DNA of 16,699 bases. Origin: Planctomycetota bacterium. GTDB taxonomy: Bacteria; Planctomycetota; Planctomycetia; Pirellulales; UBA7805. Location of the stretch: contig JABABY010000018.1 in NCBI GenBank assembly GCA_014237955.1, positions 270 to 16,968 on the forward strand. Reading direction: 5' to 3'. Positions 7,796-15,840 of the stretch are shown here, in pieces (within the stretch, counting starts at the first letter, position 1; each line of letters starts with the position of its first letter). The notes under the pieces were generated by a model, which did no database searches, was not told the origin of the DNA, and saw nothing but the letters and a program-made list of their open reading frames with translations. The position numbers were made by a program, and so were the translations under genes.

Positions 7796-7812
7796 GCAAA
7801 CCGTTTTTTGCC
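7795..7812. terminator. Weak hairpin between convergent genes
   Basis: GGCAAA (7795-7800) pairs with TTTGCC (7807-7812) just after the HAD stop codon and before the end of the convergent thioredoxin-like gene. No T-run follows outside the stem on either strand, so it is only a possible terminator. Confidence 0.25.
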
Positions 7813-7828
7813 AAGCAGCAATGGTTGC

Positions 7829-9169
7829 TCAACTCCCCTTCCCTGCAGAATCCTCAGTGCCCTGAAATTGCTCAGAGAGCAATTTGCCCAATATCTCACC
7901 ACGAGCCTGAAGTGAGATCACTTTGCCCTTCTGATCGACCAAGATAACAGTCGGGATCCCCAAAATTCCATAACGGTTGGCCAAAGGATTTTCAAAACCT
8001 CGCTCTCCATCCTTGTCATTGAAAAGTGTCTTCCATGGCATTTTTTCCTTTTCAAGAAACGAGGTTACGGCTTTGCGGGTATCGTCCAGGTTGATTCCAA
8101 TGACGTCAAAGCCCCGGTCGTGGTATTTTTCGTAATTGGCCAAAACATTTGGAAACTCCTCTCGGCACGGCCCGCACCAACTCGCCCAGAAATCGATTAA
8201 AACGACTTTGCCTCGGTACGAAGCCCAGTCCAGTTCTGAGCCGTCCAAAAAGGTGCCCTCTAAATCGATCGTATGCCCAGCCAGTCCCCAGAGCTTCGCC
8301 ATATGTTTTATTTGCTCATCTTTACTCCCAGAAAATTTCTTCGCAAAGAAATCGTAGAGACGAATCGCTGCCTGCTGGTGGCCAAGCATTTCAACGCCGC
8401 TCACCAGATTTCTGATGGTTCCGGCCTCTGATTCTGTAACTTCACGATCTGAAAACTCAGCTTCAAGCTCGCTTGCCAACGTATCGATTGCCACTGCATC
8501 CATATCCGGAGAAAGTTGAAACTTGAGCTGAAATTGCAACTGTTTCCCAATTGCGGCAATCTCGGGCCTCGAATCCTCACTGATCTTTTTCACTAAAGAG
8601 GTCAACTTTGAGGGGGCGTCCTCCTGCCCCAATTGCTGGGCGATACTTAACGTCTGAAGTGCGACTTGCATCGCCATCATGCCCACCTGCAGACCATCTT
8701 GTGGATCCTTTTTGCTCTCTTGAAAGATCTGCTCTGCATCGGTAGCCAACTTAAGAAATTGGTCCGTCGAAAAGTCTTCATCCTGCAACTGGTACAACTG
8801 CATCAACATTTCAAACTTTGCCTGCAACGCGATTACAGCAAGCGATAATTCAGGCGACTTGCCCTCTGTTGCCTTCGCATACAAATCATCCGCGATCACC
8901 ACGGCTTCTCGTCGTGTTTTTATAAAATCTTCTTTTTTCTCTTCGAGAGTCTCGCCATCCGGCTGCTGTCGCCGCAAAGCACGAAGCTGTTCTACGAGAT
9001 CCGTTGCCTTTTCGGACTTTGCCTCCTCCTCTTTTCCAGAGCCAGAAGAAGATGCATCCAAGCCCCCTGCCTTCCCTTCATCATCACCAATCGCACGAGG
9101 CGGCGCAAAGGCTACAAGAAAAACAGCGAGCGGAAGGATGAGGCAAATGCAACTCAGAGTCTTAGGCAT
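7829..9169 (-). CDS. Secreted TlpA/ResA-like thioredoxin with long helical N-terminal region
   Basis: 446 residues. The N-terminus is a signal peptide (MPKTLSC, a hydrophobic stretch, probable cleavage near PPRAIG). Residues 30-80 are Glu/Lys-rich and likely coiled or disordered, and 80-295 are helical with repeat-like Ala/Gln/Leu content. From about 300 a thioredoxin fold follows with FWASWCGPC (C332, C335), VIGINLDD and the cis-Pro segment GIPTVILVD. TlpA/ResA proteins reduce disulfides outside the cytoplasm. The ~300-residue N-terminal extension is common in planctomycete homologues and has no assigned role. A separate 301-bp gap isolates it from the radical SAM gene upstream, so it may have its own promoter, which I could not locate. 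Confidence 0.88.
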   Translation of the reverse strand: MPKTLSCICLILPLAVFLVAFAPPRAIGDDEGKAGGLDASSSGSGKEEEAKSEKATDLVEQLRALRRQQPDGETLEEKKEDFIKTRREAVVIADDLYAKATEGKSPELSLAVIALQAKFEMLMQLYQLQDEDFSTDQFLKLATDAEQIFQESKKDPQDGLQVGMMAMQVALQTLSIAQQLGQEDAPSKLTSLVKKISEDSRPEIAAIGKQLQFQLKFQLSPDMDAVAIDTLASELEAEFSDREVTESEAGTIRNLVSGVEMLGHQQAAIRLYDFFAKKFSGSKDEQIKHMAKLWGLAGHTIDLEGTFLDGSELDWASYRGKVVLIDFWASWCGPCREEFPNVLANYEKYHDRGFDVIGINLDDTRKAVTSFLEKEKMPWKTLFNDKDGERGFENPLANRYGILGIPTVILVDQKGKVISLQARGEILGKLLSEQFQGTEDSAGKGS

Positions 9170-9470
9170 AACAAGGATTCTCTCTTTTGTCTGTTAGGCA
9201 AAATGCCTGGGGCGAGAATAGAACAGAACGTTTGTGTTCCATCGGCAGCAAAACATTCTACTCGGGAAACCAGCGGTAAGACCAGCAGTCAAATTCAAAA
9301 ACGCCGACGTTTTCGTCCTTTGGCTACAGGATTTCCAGACAAATCTTCCATCACCCGGCAAGAAAACGCCTCGCTGGAATTGACATGACAACCCCTCCGA
9401 GTGCCGTTTTTTTTAAGATCGTTTCAGGACATTCAAACAAAAGTGACCTTCGCTATGCAAAGAAGTCTCG
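9170..9470. other. Intergenic region without a supported gene
   Basis: About 300 bp between the radical SAM stop and the thioredoxin-like start, both on the minus strand. It contains a short inverted repeat AGGCA (9196-9200)/TGCCT (9204-9208) close upstream of the thioredoxin ATG and a run of eight T on the plus strand (9407-9414) with no stem before it. Open frames here lack homology-like features and good starts. Confidence 0.6.
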
Positions 9471-10379
9471 CTAGATAAGGGACTCATCTGACTTGGCAGC
9501 ACAGCAAGAATTTGAGCAAATTGCCCCGTGCCGATAGCAGGTCAGGCATGCTCCATGTGCTAGTGGAAAGGACGTCTTAGCGGTCGTGAGCGAATCGCCC
9601 AAAAGCGAACCTGGAAATTCGATCAGGATTGGGCATACATGGACACCCCGGTCGGAAACAATCCGACTATGTTCACACATCAGTTGAGATACGTCGTAAC
9701 CGTCCATCATCTCCTCGGTGATAGGATCGGCTTCTACCGCAGTTTCCGATCGTGTCACTTCGGCACCCAATTGTAGGATCGGTATAATCTTCAGTCTCGG
9801 CTGATGGCAACCTATACGTTGCAACAGTTCCACAAAATCGCCCACAACCTGATCCTCTTGGTCAATAGGCCAAGTCCGCACCGCCGTAATGATCGGCGAA
9901 AATCCAAAGTTGATCAGTTTGATTACACCCTGAAGTGCCTTGTCAAAAGTTCCCTCGCCACGAATTGGGTCGTTCTGAGCAGCAGAAAAGCCGTCTAGGG
10001 AAACCCTAAACTCAAGACTGTGATCACTCGCTGATGCAGCGTCAGAGAGAGTCCCGAGCCACTCATCTTTAAGTATTGTCCCGTTGGTCAACACGGTTGT
10101 CGGGCCATACCGGAGAGTCTCGACGAGAATGGGAACCATCTCGGGATTTAAGAAAGGTTCCCCACCAGTGAAATAATATTCCTTAACCCCAAGTGGAACC
10201 GACTCCTGCAAGTAGCCACGTACTTGTTCAAGCGACAACAAACCAAAAGTGTTATTTTTCGGACTGCAACTAATAAAACAGTGATGGCAGGTGAGATTGC
10301 AGAGCGTCCCGGTCACCTGAAACCAAAGTTGGTCCAGATGGGAAATGGAGATACTCGGTGCTGTTGCTATTTGTCCCAT
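9471..10379 (-). CDS. Radical SAM protein with C-terminal Cys cluster (SPASM/twitch-like)
   Basis: 302 residues. The radical SAM CNLTCHHC motif (C27, C31, C34) binds the 4Fe-4S cluster that cleaves S-adenosylmethionine, and TGGEP at 71-75 binds its amino group. The C-terminus carries further cysteines (C278, C281, C288, C292, C293) after an upstream CPI segment, the pattern of SPASM or twitch auxiliary-cluster enzymes that modify peptides or make cofactors. Substrate unknown; no obvious precursor peptide was found beside it. ATG 10379 lies 26 bp after the ThiO-like gene on the same strand, so the two are probably co-transcribed and may share a pathway (inference). Confidence 0.88.
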   Translation of the reverse strand: MGQIATAPSISISHLDQLWFQVTGTLCNLTCHHCFISCSPKNNTFGLLSLEQVRGYLQESVPLGVKEYYFTGGEPFLNPEMVPILVETLRYGPTTVLTNGTILKDEWLGTLSDAASASDHSLEFRVSLDGFSAAQNDPIRGEGTFDKALQGVIKLINFGFSPIITAVRTWPIDQEDQVVGDFVELLQRIGCHQPRLKIIPILQLGAEVTRSETAVEADPITEEMMDGYDVSQLMCEHSRIVSDRGVHVCPILIEFPGSLLGDSLTTAKTSFPLAHGACLTCYRHGAICSNSCCAAKSDESLI

Positions 10380-10405
10380 ACGACTTGGCAGCTGTTCAAT
10401 AATCC

Positions 10406-11548
10406 TCAGAAAGTGTTTTGGAGCAACGGCAGAACATGTCGATCAACGCGAAATTCGGTCAGATCAATTTGCGGAGCCACTCCACGCATAAGTTGACTCA
10501 GTACAACTGCAGTCGCCGGCGAAAGATAGAGCCCCCAACGAAAGTGCCCCGTTGCAACCCAGCCATTTGAAAATCCCGGAAGCGGACCGATAAACGGACT
10601 GCCATCCATACTTGCTGGCCGGAATCCCGCCCAGCACCGCTGCACTTGGGCGGTTGCGAGCTGCGGAAACATTGAGCTAGCAAAGTGGAGTATCTCGCGT
10701 ACCGCTTTTACCGTTGTTTGTTTTTCAAAACCAACGTCTTCGAGAGTTGTGCCTGCCAGCACATATCCATCGGGACGTGGTACCAGGTAATGTGGGCCAT
10801 TGTGGACAATGTTCTGTTGGATTTGTTCGTTGAGGCGCAGGAGTACAATCTGACCACGAATGGGTTTCATCGGCAGGCTGATCCCGATCTTTCCCGCCAA
10901 TGCTCATGTCCAGGCACCGGAGGTCAAACAGACCTGTTCGGCGGAAAAAGATCCTGATGTTGTCTTGGTGGCTACGATGCGGTCTTGCTCAAGGTCAAAC
11001 CCCAACACCTCAACCTGTTCGACGATTCTTACACCACGCTGCAAGCAAGCCTTCGCAATCGCACGAAGAAGCCATGGATTACGAATTTGGGCTGAAGCGG
11101 GCGTCCGGTAAGCAGCCAAATCGGTATTCGCCAAAAATTCGTCTGATATTGCCGGTTCCAATTTTTTTAAGACTTCTTGATCCAAGTGGTCAATCTTGAC
11201 ACCCAGCGACTCGAGCGTCTGTAAATCGCGCGACAAAGGGTCACCACTGATCTTCTGATGGCCAAAAAAAATCTCGCCACATTGCCGATAACCGACATCG
11301 ATCCCCGTAGCCGATTGCAGTTCCTTTGCCCACTGGGCATGAAGCTCGTAACTAAGTCCACTTAATTGGGTATACGCCGAATCTCCTGCTCGTGACTTGG
11401 CTGCCGGAATGATCCCTGCACCGGCCCAGGAAGCTTCTTTTCCATAAGCTGAACGATCGACAACAGTCACACAGATGCCGTGCCCGGCTAATTCATAGGC
11501 AAGCGAAAGCCCAACAGCACCAGCACCGATAATTAAACAATCTTTCAT
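10406..11548 (-). CDS. thiO: Glycine oxidase ThiO-like FAD oxidoreductase with one in-frame TGA
   Basis: Read through as one frame this is 380 codons, the normal size of ThiO (glycine/D-amino-acid oxidase that makes iminoglycine for thiamine thiazole). The FAD site is IIGAGAVGLSLAYELA near 6-21, followed by the ThiO signature ASWAGAGIIP. The C-terminal half keeps PIRGQ, HYLVPRPDGY, CWAGFRPAS and TGHFRWG. Codon 215 (10904-10906 on the plus strand, TGA on the minus) interrupts it inside SGAWT-stop-ALAGKIG. Nothing else is degraded. Explanations: a recent nonsense mutation (GGA Gly to TGA is one change), a sequence error, or selenocysteine recoding; a SECIS-like hairpin follows. If not read through, products are a 214-residue N-half and a dead C-half. 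No other thiamine genes are in view, so another amine substrate is possible. Confidence 0.82.
10868..10906 (-). promoter_or_regulatory. In-frame TGA followed by SECIS-like hairpin
   Basis: On the minus strand TGA (10906-10904) is followed after one base by a 10-pair stem, CATTGGCGGG (10902-10893) with CCTGCCGATG (10877-10868), including two G-U pairs. After an AAA/AG internal loop a three-pair upper stem GAT/ATC carries a CGGG apical loop (10886-10883). The loop begins 18 nt after TGA and has G in its second position, which fits the loose bacterial SECIS description (loop 16-37 nt after UGA, G among its first two bases). Such hairpins also arise by chance in coding DNA, so this is suggestive only. 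Confidence 0.3.
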
Positions 11549-11745
11549 AGCTTTAATCTATCGTTGGGTGGCATGTTCGCAAAGTACACACATTCAAACT
11601 GCTGCCATTGTGTTAGAAAAATGGAAGAGACAATACATCCATCAGTGGCGTCGTGAAGCGACATCGCTGAGCAGCGATCCTAAGAATGCAAAGATCACCA
11701 TATCCACCAGAGCGAGGTGACCCAGTACGGCAATACAGCACAGCT

Positions 11746-12447
11746 TTAATGGGGTCCCTCCGAGCGGCGATGTGAGCAGTCAACTTCTCCGATCTGATCG
11801 CGTAGCCATGTCAGATGGGGGTCAACACATTGTGGATCGTTCAGATCTCCCAAAAGACAATCTAAATCCTCGCGATTATCAATGTCATACCACTCGGAAA
11901 GTTCTTCGAAAGGACAACCCCTACTCGTGATTTTTTCGGTGGTCTGTTGCCAGACCGCCGAAGTTCCCCAATCGATCTCGCAAAATAGTTCGGGAAAAGG
12001 GCGACGAAGACCAATCAAGTAGTACCCTCCATCCCTACTGGGTCCGAGAACAACTTCAGCCCAAGAGAGTGCCTGATACGCCTGGCAAAGGAAAGAAAGT
12101 GGGAGATGGGGACTATCGCTTCCGATCAACAGAACATGATCCATCCCATTGCGAAAAGCGTCTTGAAAATAATAGTCCATCCGTTGCCCCAAATCTCCGA
12201 CAACCTGGGGCTGCAATGTCCAACTCGAGCCGGCAAGGATTTTGAATTCACTTTGTTTCGTTTTGGGCGTAAAGCCTAGAATGCGGCGCTCGCCAGACGT
12301 GGAAAACCGACGGAGTGTCGTTTTAAGAAATAGGTTGTAGAGCTTTGCTGCCCGCACTTCTCCCTCAGTCGCCGCAAGCCGTTTTTTGACAAACCCAGGC
12401 GTCCAATGTTTGGCAAACACACCCAACTGTTGTTTTATGCTAGACAC
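11746..12447 (-). CDS. TIGR04282/DUF2064 glycosyltransferase-like protein (rSAM/selenodomain-associated transferase 1 family)
   Basis: 233 residues with the GT-A nucleotidyl/glycosyl-transferase-like fold of DUF2064. The N-terminal GVFAKHWTPGFVKKRLA matches the family's F-AK-P--G--KTRL signature (K replaces T here). LLIGSDSPHLP supplies the metal-binding acidic residue, and LGPSRDGGYYLIGLRRP and DWGTSAVWQQT follow in order. The family name records its frequent proximity to radical SAM and selenodomain proteins; no reaction is established. The start is GTG 12447, eight residues before the first conserved strand; no in-frame ATG fits as well. It is 100 bp downstream of the glutaredoxin-like gene and 197 bp upstream of the ThiO-like gene, all on the minus strand. 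Confidence 0.85.
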   Translation of the reverse strand: MSSIKQQLGVFAKHWTPGFVKKRLAATEGEVRAAKLYNLFLKTTLRRFSTSGERRILGFTPKTKQSEFKILAGSSWTLQPQVVGDLGQRMDYYFQDAFRNGMDHVLLIGSDSPHLPLSFLCQAYQALSWAEVVLGPSRDGGYYLIGLRRPFPELFCEIDWGTSAVWQQTTEKITSRGCPFEELSEWYDIDNREDLDCLLGDLNDPQCVDPHLTWLRDQIGEVDCSHRRSEGPH

Positions 12448-12547
12448 GTATTAAGGCCACCCTTATACCACTGTCGCGCCACAACGGCCGGCCATCCCAA
12501 CATTGTCCAAAAGAGAAGTCGATCTGGGAAAGCATTTGTATTCCGTT

Positions 12548-12787
12548 TTACCGCCTAGCCACGATCCGTTTGAGAAGTCGACGATGCACATGTCCACGGA
12601 AACGAATTTTCCCGTCGATTTCAACAACGGGAACACAGTGTTTGAATTTTTCGAACAATTGTGGATCGGCATCGATATTGATCTCGATTGGCTCAAGGTC
12701 CTGCTGCATGAGCGTTTCTTTTGCGATTTCGCAAAGATGACATCCAGGGCGAGTATAGAGAAGCACCTTATGCCCGGTGGCCTTCAT
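12548..12787 (-). CDS. Small glutaredoxin-like protein
   Basis: 79 residues from ATG 12785-12787. A thioredoxin fold starts at once with KVLLYTRPGCHLC (C16, C19), then INIDADPQLFEKF, a cis-Pro segment CVPVVEIDG and a basic C-terminus RRLLKRIVARR. The GCHLC motif and small size fit the DUF836/glutaredoxin-like group. An in-frame TTG at 12838 would add 17 basic residues; I prefer ATG because family members begin just before the first strand. It is the first gene of the minus-strand block containing the TIGR04282 transferase, ThiO-like oxidase and radical SAM enzyme, and could supply reducing power to one of them (inference). Confidence 0.8.
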   Translation of the reverse strand: MKATGHKVLLYTRPGCHLCEIAKETLMQQDLEPIEINIDADPQLFEKFKHCVPVVEIDGKIRFRGHVHRRLLKRIVARR

Positions 12788-13118
12788 CTGTGTGTTCTCT
12801 GATTTCTTGCGAAAAAATCTCACGAATGGTTTCCTCAAGAAACAACAAATACATCAACAGATGAATACCAGCTCCAGTAAAAGATCATGCGTCAAATCCC
12901 GTGTAATCCTCACTGCCATTGGACTACTTTGCAAAACACCCGGCCGGCCATACAAAAGTCCTTTTAAATCTGGAAATTCGCTGATGTACGTGTTAGGCTG
13001 AACAAACAGCAGAGGCTGAGATCAACTGCTTTGAACGGATGTATTGCTGGATTAAAATCGTGGTCTGCGACCTGTCCACCTATTCGCACCTCGAGGCATC
13101 TCGAATTGCTCGGCCGAC
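12788..13118. other. Divergent intergenic region, glutaredoxin-like / kinase
   Basis: About 330 bp between two divergent starts. The kinase-side promoter is listed separately. On the minus strand TTGACG occurs near 12890-12895 but has no good -10 at 16-18 nt. A GC-rich palindromic stretch CCGGCCGG lies near 12940-12947. No RNA gene or supported small protein is seen. Confidence 0.5.
13031..13058 (+). promoter_or_regulatory. Candidate sigma70-type promoter for the kinase gene
   Basis: TTGAAC (13031-13036) and TAAAAT (13053-13058, five of six to TATAAT) are 16 nt apart. The predicted start is about 54 nt before the kinase ATG at 13119. It is the best promoter match in the window by eye. Confidence 0.5.
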
Positions 13119-14687
13119 ATGGCAAAAGTCAGTGTAGAAAAATTCCTTGACTTATTGAAGCGTAGTGGGCTGATTGAAAATCTCGATCAGATCACACAAG
13201 CTGTCTCTGCGCTCGAATCACAATCGGGTGGGCTGTTACCGGGAGACGCTAAAGCTGTAGCAAAGTTTTTTGTTCAAGAAACACTCATCACGCCTTGGCA
13301 AAGCGAAAAAATTCTTGAAGGGCGCTACAAGGGATTTTTTCTCGGCAAGTACAAACTCCTAGGCCATCTTGGCACCGGTGGCATGAGTAGCGTCTATTTA
13401 GCAGATCATGTCCTGATGCAACGGCGGGTTGCGATCAAAGTTCTTCCTGCCAAACGGGTGAATGATTCTTCCTACTTGGCAAGATTCCATCAGGAAGCGC
13501 AGGCTGCTGCCAGACTAGACCACCGCAATATTGTGCGCGCATATGATGTCGATAACGACAAGGACCAACACTACCTAGTGATGGAATTTGTCGACGGAAA
13601 AGATCTCCAACAAATGGTCAAAGCATCGGGGCCAGTCGACTACAATACCGTCGCTAACTTCATTGCCCAAGCAGCGGAGGGACTCAGTCATGCCCACACC
13701 GCCGGATTGATCCATCGCGACATCAAGCCAGCCAATTTGTTGGTTGATGAGGATGGTTTAGTCAAAATCCTTGACATGGGTCTTGCGCGTTTTGCAGACA
13801 ATGATGATGATGAAGCCTCACTTACTGTAGCCCACGAAGAAAATGTTTTGGGCACAGCAGATTACCTGGCGCCCGAACAGGCTATCAACAGCCACACCGT
13901 CGATGGGCGTGCGGACCTCTACAGCCTCGGCTGTACCATGTATTTCTTACTGGTAGCTCATCCCCCATTCCCTGAGGGGACCCTATCACAAAGATTGCTG
14001 GCACATCAGAATCAAGAACCCGCCAGCATCCTCGCAGAGCGACCCGATGCCCCTCGAGACCTTGTGGCGATCTGTGAACTGATGATGAGCAAGAAAGCAG
14101 ATGAGCGTCAACAGTCCGCAACGGAAGTTGCCCAACAGTTGGCCACTTGGCTAGCAGAGCAAGGCCAGCAATTTCTTCTGCATTCGGATAGTCCGTCGAG
14201 CAGCAGTATGTCTGGAAATCTGGTTGCGGCCGCTTCTAGTTCCAAACGGCAAACGGCAGCCAAAGCCGGAAAAAGCCGGCCGGAAGTCAAACGAACAGGT
14301 GTCAAAGTAACACGTCGAAAGTCGCATTCCATACCGGCAGCTAACGCGGGCGAGACTGTCGCTGATCAGGATCAACAGACACTCAGTGGTATCAACACTC
14401 AATCAGGCCGGATCGAGGAAAAGAAAAAGCAATCCACCAAAACGGCCAAGTCAACTACTGCAGCATTGACAAAAAAGAAACAACCGGCCTCCGCGAAAAA
14501 AGGTGTTAAGGAACAACCGGAAACTTTTGTCATCGACACCGACAAAGAACCAATAAAAACAACTTCCACCACACCCCGAAAACGACGGCCTAACAGAGCT
14601 CTGCCACTGTGGATTTGGGCGGTCCTCACTGGACTTTTGGTAGGCGTCCTCATTGCGTCAATATTTCTGATTCTCCAAAACCAATAG
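13119..14687 (+). CDS. Membrane-anchored Ser/Thr protein kinase (PknB-type)
   Basis: 522 residues. Residues 1-73 are the helical N-terminal extension seen in many planctomycete kinases (contains LITPWQSEKILEGRYKG). The Hanks-type kinase domain runs about 76-345: glycine loop GHLGTGGMSSVY, K107 in VAIKV, HRDIKPANLL with catalytic D201, DMG with D219 in place of the usual DFG, and LAPEQ at 250-254. All catalytic residues are present. Residues 355-490 are a Ser/Thr/Lys-rich low-complexity linker, followed by one membrane segment (about 496-518) and a very short tail. Only the kinase faces the cytoplasm; no extracytoplasmic sensor is present. The gene stands alone after its own candidate promoter and converges on larE. 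Substrates unknown. Confidence 0.94.
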   Translation: MAKVSVEKFLDLLKRSGLIENLDQITQAVSALESQSGGLLPGDAKAVAKFFVQETLITPWQSEKILEGRYKGFFLGKYKLLGHLGTGGMSSVYLADHVLMQRRVAIKVLPAKRVNDSSYLARFHQEAQAAARLDHRNIVRAYDVDNDKDQHYLVMEFVDGKDLQQMVKASGPVDYNTVANFIAQAAEGLSHAHTAGLIHRDIKPANLLVDEDGLVKILDMGLARFADNDDDEASLTVAHEENVLGTADYLAPEQAINSHTVDGRADLYSLGCTMYFLLVAHPPFPEGTLSQRLLAHQNQEPASILAERPDAPRDLVAICELMMSKKADERQQSATEVAQQLATWLAEQGQQFLLHSDSPSSSSMSGNLVAAASSSKRQTAAKAGKSRPEVKRTGVKVTRRKSHSIPAANAGETVADQDQQTLSGINTQSGRIEEKKKQSTKTAKSTTAALTKKKQPASAKKGVKEQPETFVIDTDKEPIKTTSTTPRKRRPNRALPLWIWAVLTGLLVGVLIASIFLILQNQ

Positions 14688-14748
14688 CCGATCGGTGTTG
14701 GCACAAATCCTCATCAGTCAATCACCTCGTGGGCACAGAAAGTGGGCC

Positions 14749-15582
14749 TCAGAAAGTCCGCACGTCCTGGGGGGGCAAAACCAGATTCTGACTCCCGCTG
14801 CGGAACCCTTCAAGATCGATAGTCACGTAGTGAAAGCCGAGTTTGTGCAAATAGGCCACGAGCCGCCTAGAAAATTCCGGTTCGGCAAGTCCCGCTACCT
14901 CTTCACGGGCAACCTCCAGCCGCGCTAGCCCGCCATCATGGTAGCGGACGCGAACTGTCTCATAGCCCGCCTCGCGGAGAAACCGTTCCGCACGATCGAC
15001 CATGGCAAGCCGTTCTGGAGTCACCTCAAGGCCGTAGGCAAGACGACTGGCAAGGCATGGCATCGCCGGTTTATTCCAGACCGGAAGCTGCCACGCTTCG
15101 GCCAACTGGCGTACATCGGTCTTCGTCAGACCACACTCGGCAAGCGGACTTAAGACCGCGTGTTCATTTGCAGCTTGCAAACCCGGGCGATAATCATCCA
15201 AATCATCGTGGTTTGCCCCATTTACAATAACTTGGAGGCCCCAATGCTCTAGGCGTGGCTGCAGATGGGCATAAAGTTCTACCTTGCAGTGGTAACAGCG
15301 GTCCGACCCATTGGCGCGGTAAGATTGGTTCGACATTTCCTGCGTTTTGACGATCTCATGGCGGATACCGATCAGAGCAGCTAGTTCTACAGCCTGATCC
15401 AACTCTCCTTCTGCCAGGCTCGGACTCACTGCGGTCACCGCCACGGCATTCTCGCCGAGGGCAAGGTGGGCAGCCTTAGCAACAACTGCGCTATCGACGC
15501 CACCGCTGAAAGCAACGGCACAACTTTCAATCTTCCGGAAATAGCCAAGCAGTCGATCACGTTGATTTTCTAGAGCGGACAT
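14749..15582 (-). CDS. larE: ATP-dependent sacrificial sulfur transferase LarE
   Basis: 277 residues, the family length. The PP-loop SGGVDS at 26-31 adenylates the substrate carboxylate. DRCYHCK lies at 94-100 and KPAMPCLASR has C176, matching the cysteine that L. plantarum LarE sacrifices as its sulfur donor. LarE converts pyridinium-3,5-dicarboxylate mononucleotide (from LarB) to the thiocarboxylate form, before LarC inserts nickel for lactate racemase-type enzymes. No larA, larB or larC is visible in the window. ATG 15582 is preceded by a small GCCG-GTGA-CGGC hairpin containing the only Shine-Dalgarno-like bases. Upstream are a terminator and hairpins (separate entries) that may regulate it. 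It is 61 bp from the end of the convergent kinase gene. Confidence 0.92.
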   Translation of the reverse strand: MSALENQRDRLLGYFRKIESCAVAFSGGVDSAVVAKAAHLALGENAVAVTAVSPSLAEGELDQAVELAALIGIRHEIVKTQEMSNQSYRANGSDRCYHCKVELYAHLQPRLEHWGLQVIVNGANHDDLDDYRPGLQAANEHAVLSPLAECGLTKTDVRQLAEAWQLPVWNKPAMPCLASRLAYGLEVTPERLAMVDRAERFLREAGYETVRVRYHDGGLARLEVAREEVAGLAEPEFSRRLVAYLHKLGFHYVTIDLEGFRSGSQNLVLPPQDVRTF

Positions 15583-15840
15583 GAAATTGCCGTCACCGGC
15601 CGCGATTGGTTATAGGGCTATCTCGCTGATATCGTTATTGGAGGAGTCAATAAAAAAAGCAACCCTCTGCCAATGGCGGGATGCTGTGGTGCCGGGGGTA
15701 AGCTCGTCTTGTAACCAAGGGGGGTGCCTTGGACTTGAGTTTCGTGATCCAAACGCTTTCTCCGGTGCAAAGCACCGGGCGCCGGCTATACGGCCCTCAA
15801 ACCCTTTTCTAGTGAAGGCTCCCAACGAGCTATTTTAGCG
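15583..15840 (-). promoter_or_regulatory. Structured leader upstream of larE: candidate attenuator/riboswitch or small RNA
   Basis: On the minus strand, in order: a 7-bp hairpin CCGGTGC-TTT-GCACCGG (15778-15762), a 6-bp hairpin CCAAGG-CACCCC-CCTTGG (15732-15715), an intrinsic terminator (15684-15652), and GCCG-GTGA-CGGC (15600-15589) with a GNRA loop six bases before the larE ATG. GGCACC recurs at 15727-15722 and 15694-15689, so the GGTGC arm of the first hairpin has alternative partners, as expected for switching. I could not match it to a named riboswitch class or to 6S RNA. TAAAAT at 15837-15832 could be a -10, but its nearest TTGACG is 21 nt away. Function is inference. Confidence 0.35.
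15652..15684 (-). terminator. Intrinsic terminator upstream of larE
   Basis: On the minus strand GCATCCC (15684-15678) pairs with GGGTTGC (15665-15659) with one T-T mismatch; the loop contains an inner GCC-ATT-GGC stem. Seven T residues (15658-15652) follow directly. It lies 70 bp before the larE start and about 400 bp after the DUF4912 stop. It therefore ends either a small RNA, a long 3' UTR or a larE leader transcript. Confidence 0.55.

Noticed and set aside
9203..9388. Overlapping open frames on both strands in the gap between the radical SAM and thioredoxin-like genes
   Set aside because: The minus-strand frame lacks an ATG at its apparent start, compositions are not protein-like, and no motif is visible.
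9407..9414. Run of eight T as a plus-strand terminator
   Set aside because: No stable stem precedes it, and no plus-strand gene ends nearby.
11642..11779. Hydrophobic minus-strand frame of 45 codons after the TIGR04282 gene, considered as a small membrane peptide or radical SAM substrate
   Set aside because: It begins after a stop with no ATG before its middle, and the only GTG/ATG would give fewer than 25 residues. Kept only as a curiosity.
12777..13001. Plus-strand frame upstream of the kinase
   Set aside because: It overlaps the glutaredoxin-like start on the other strand and has no domain-like pattern or ribosome-binding site.
14681..14701. CCAATA/TGTTGG hairpin over the kinase stop codon as a terminator
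   Set aside because: It has only six pairs including a G-U, a 9-nt loop and no T-run.
15581..15838. 85-codon plus-strand frame opposite the larE leader
   Set aside because: It is explained by the structured GC-rich leader on the other strand and has no recognisable protein features.
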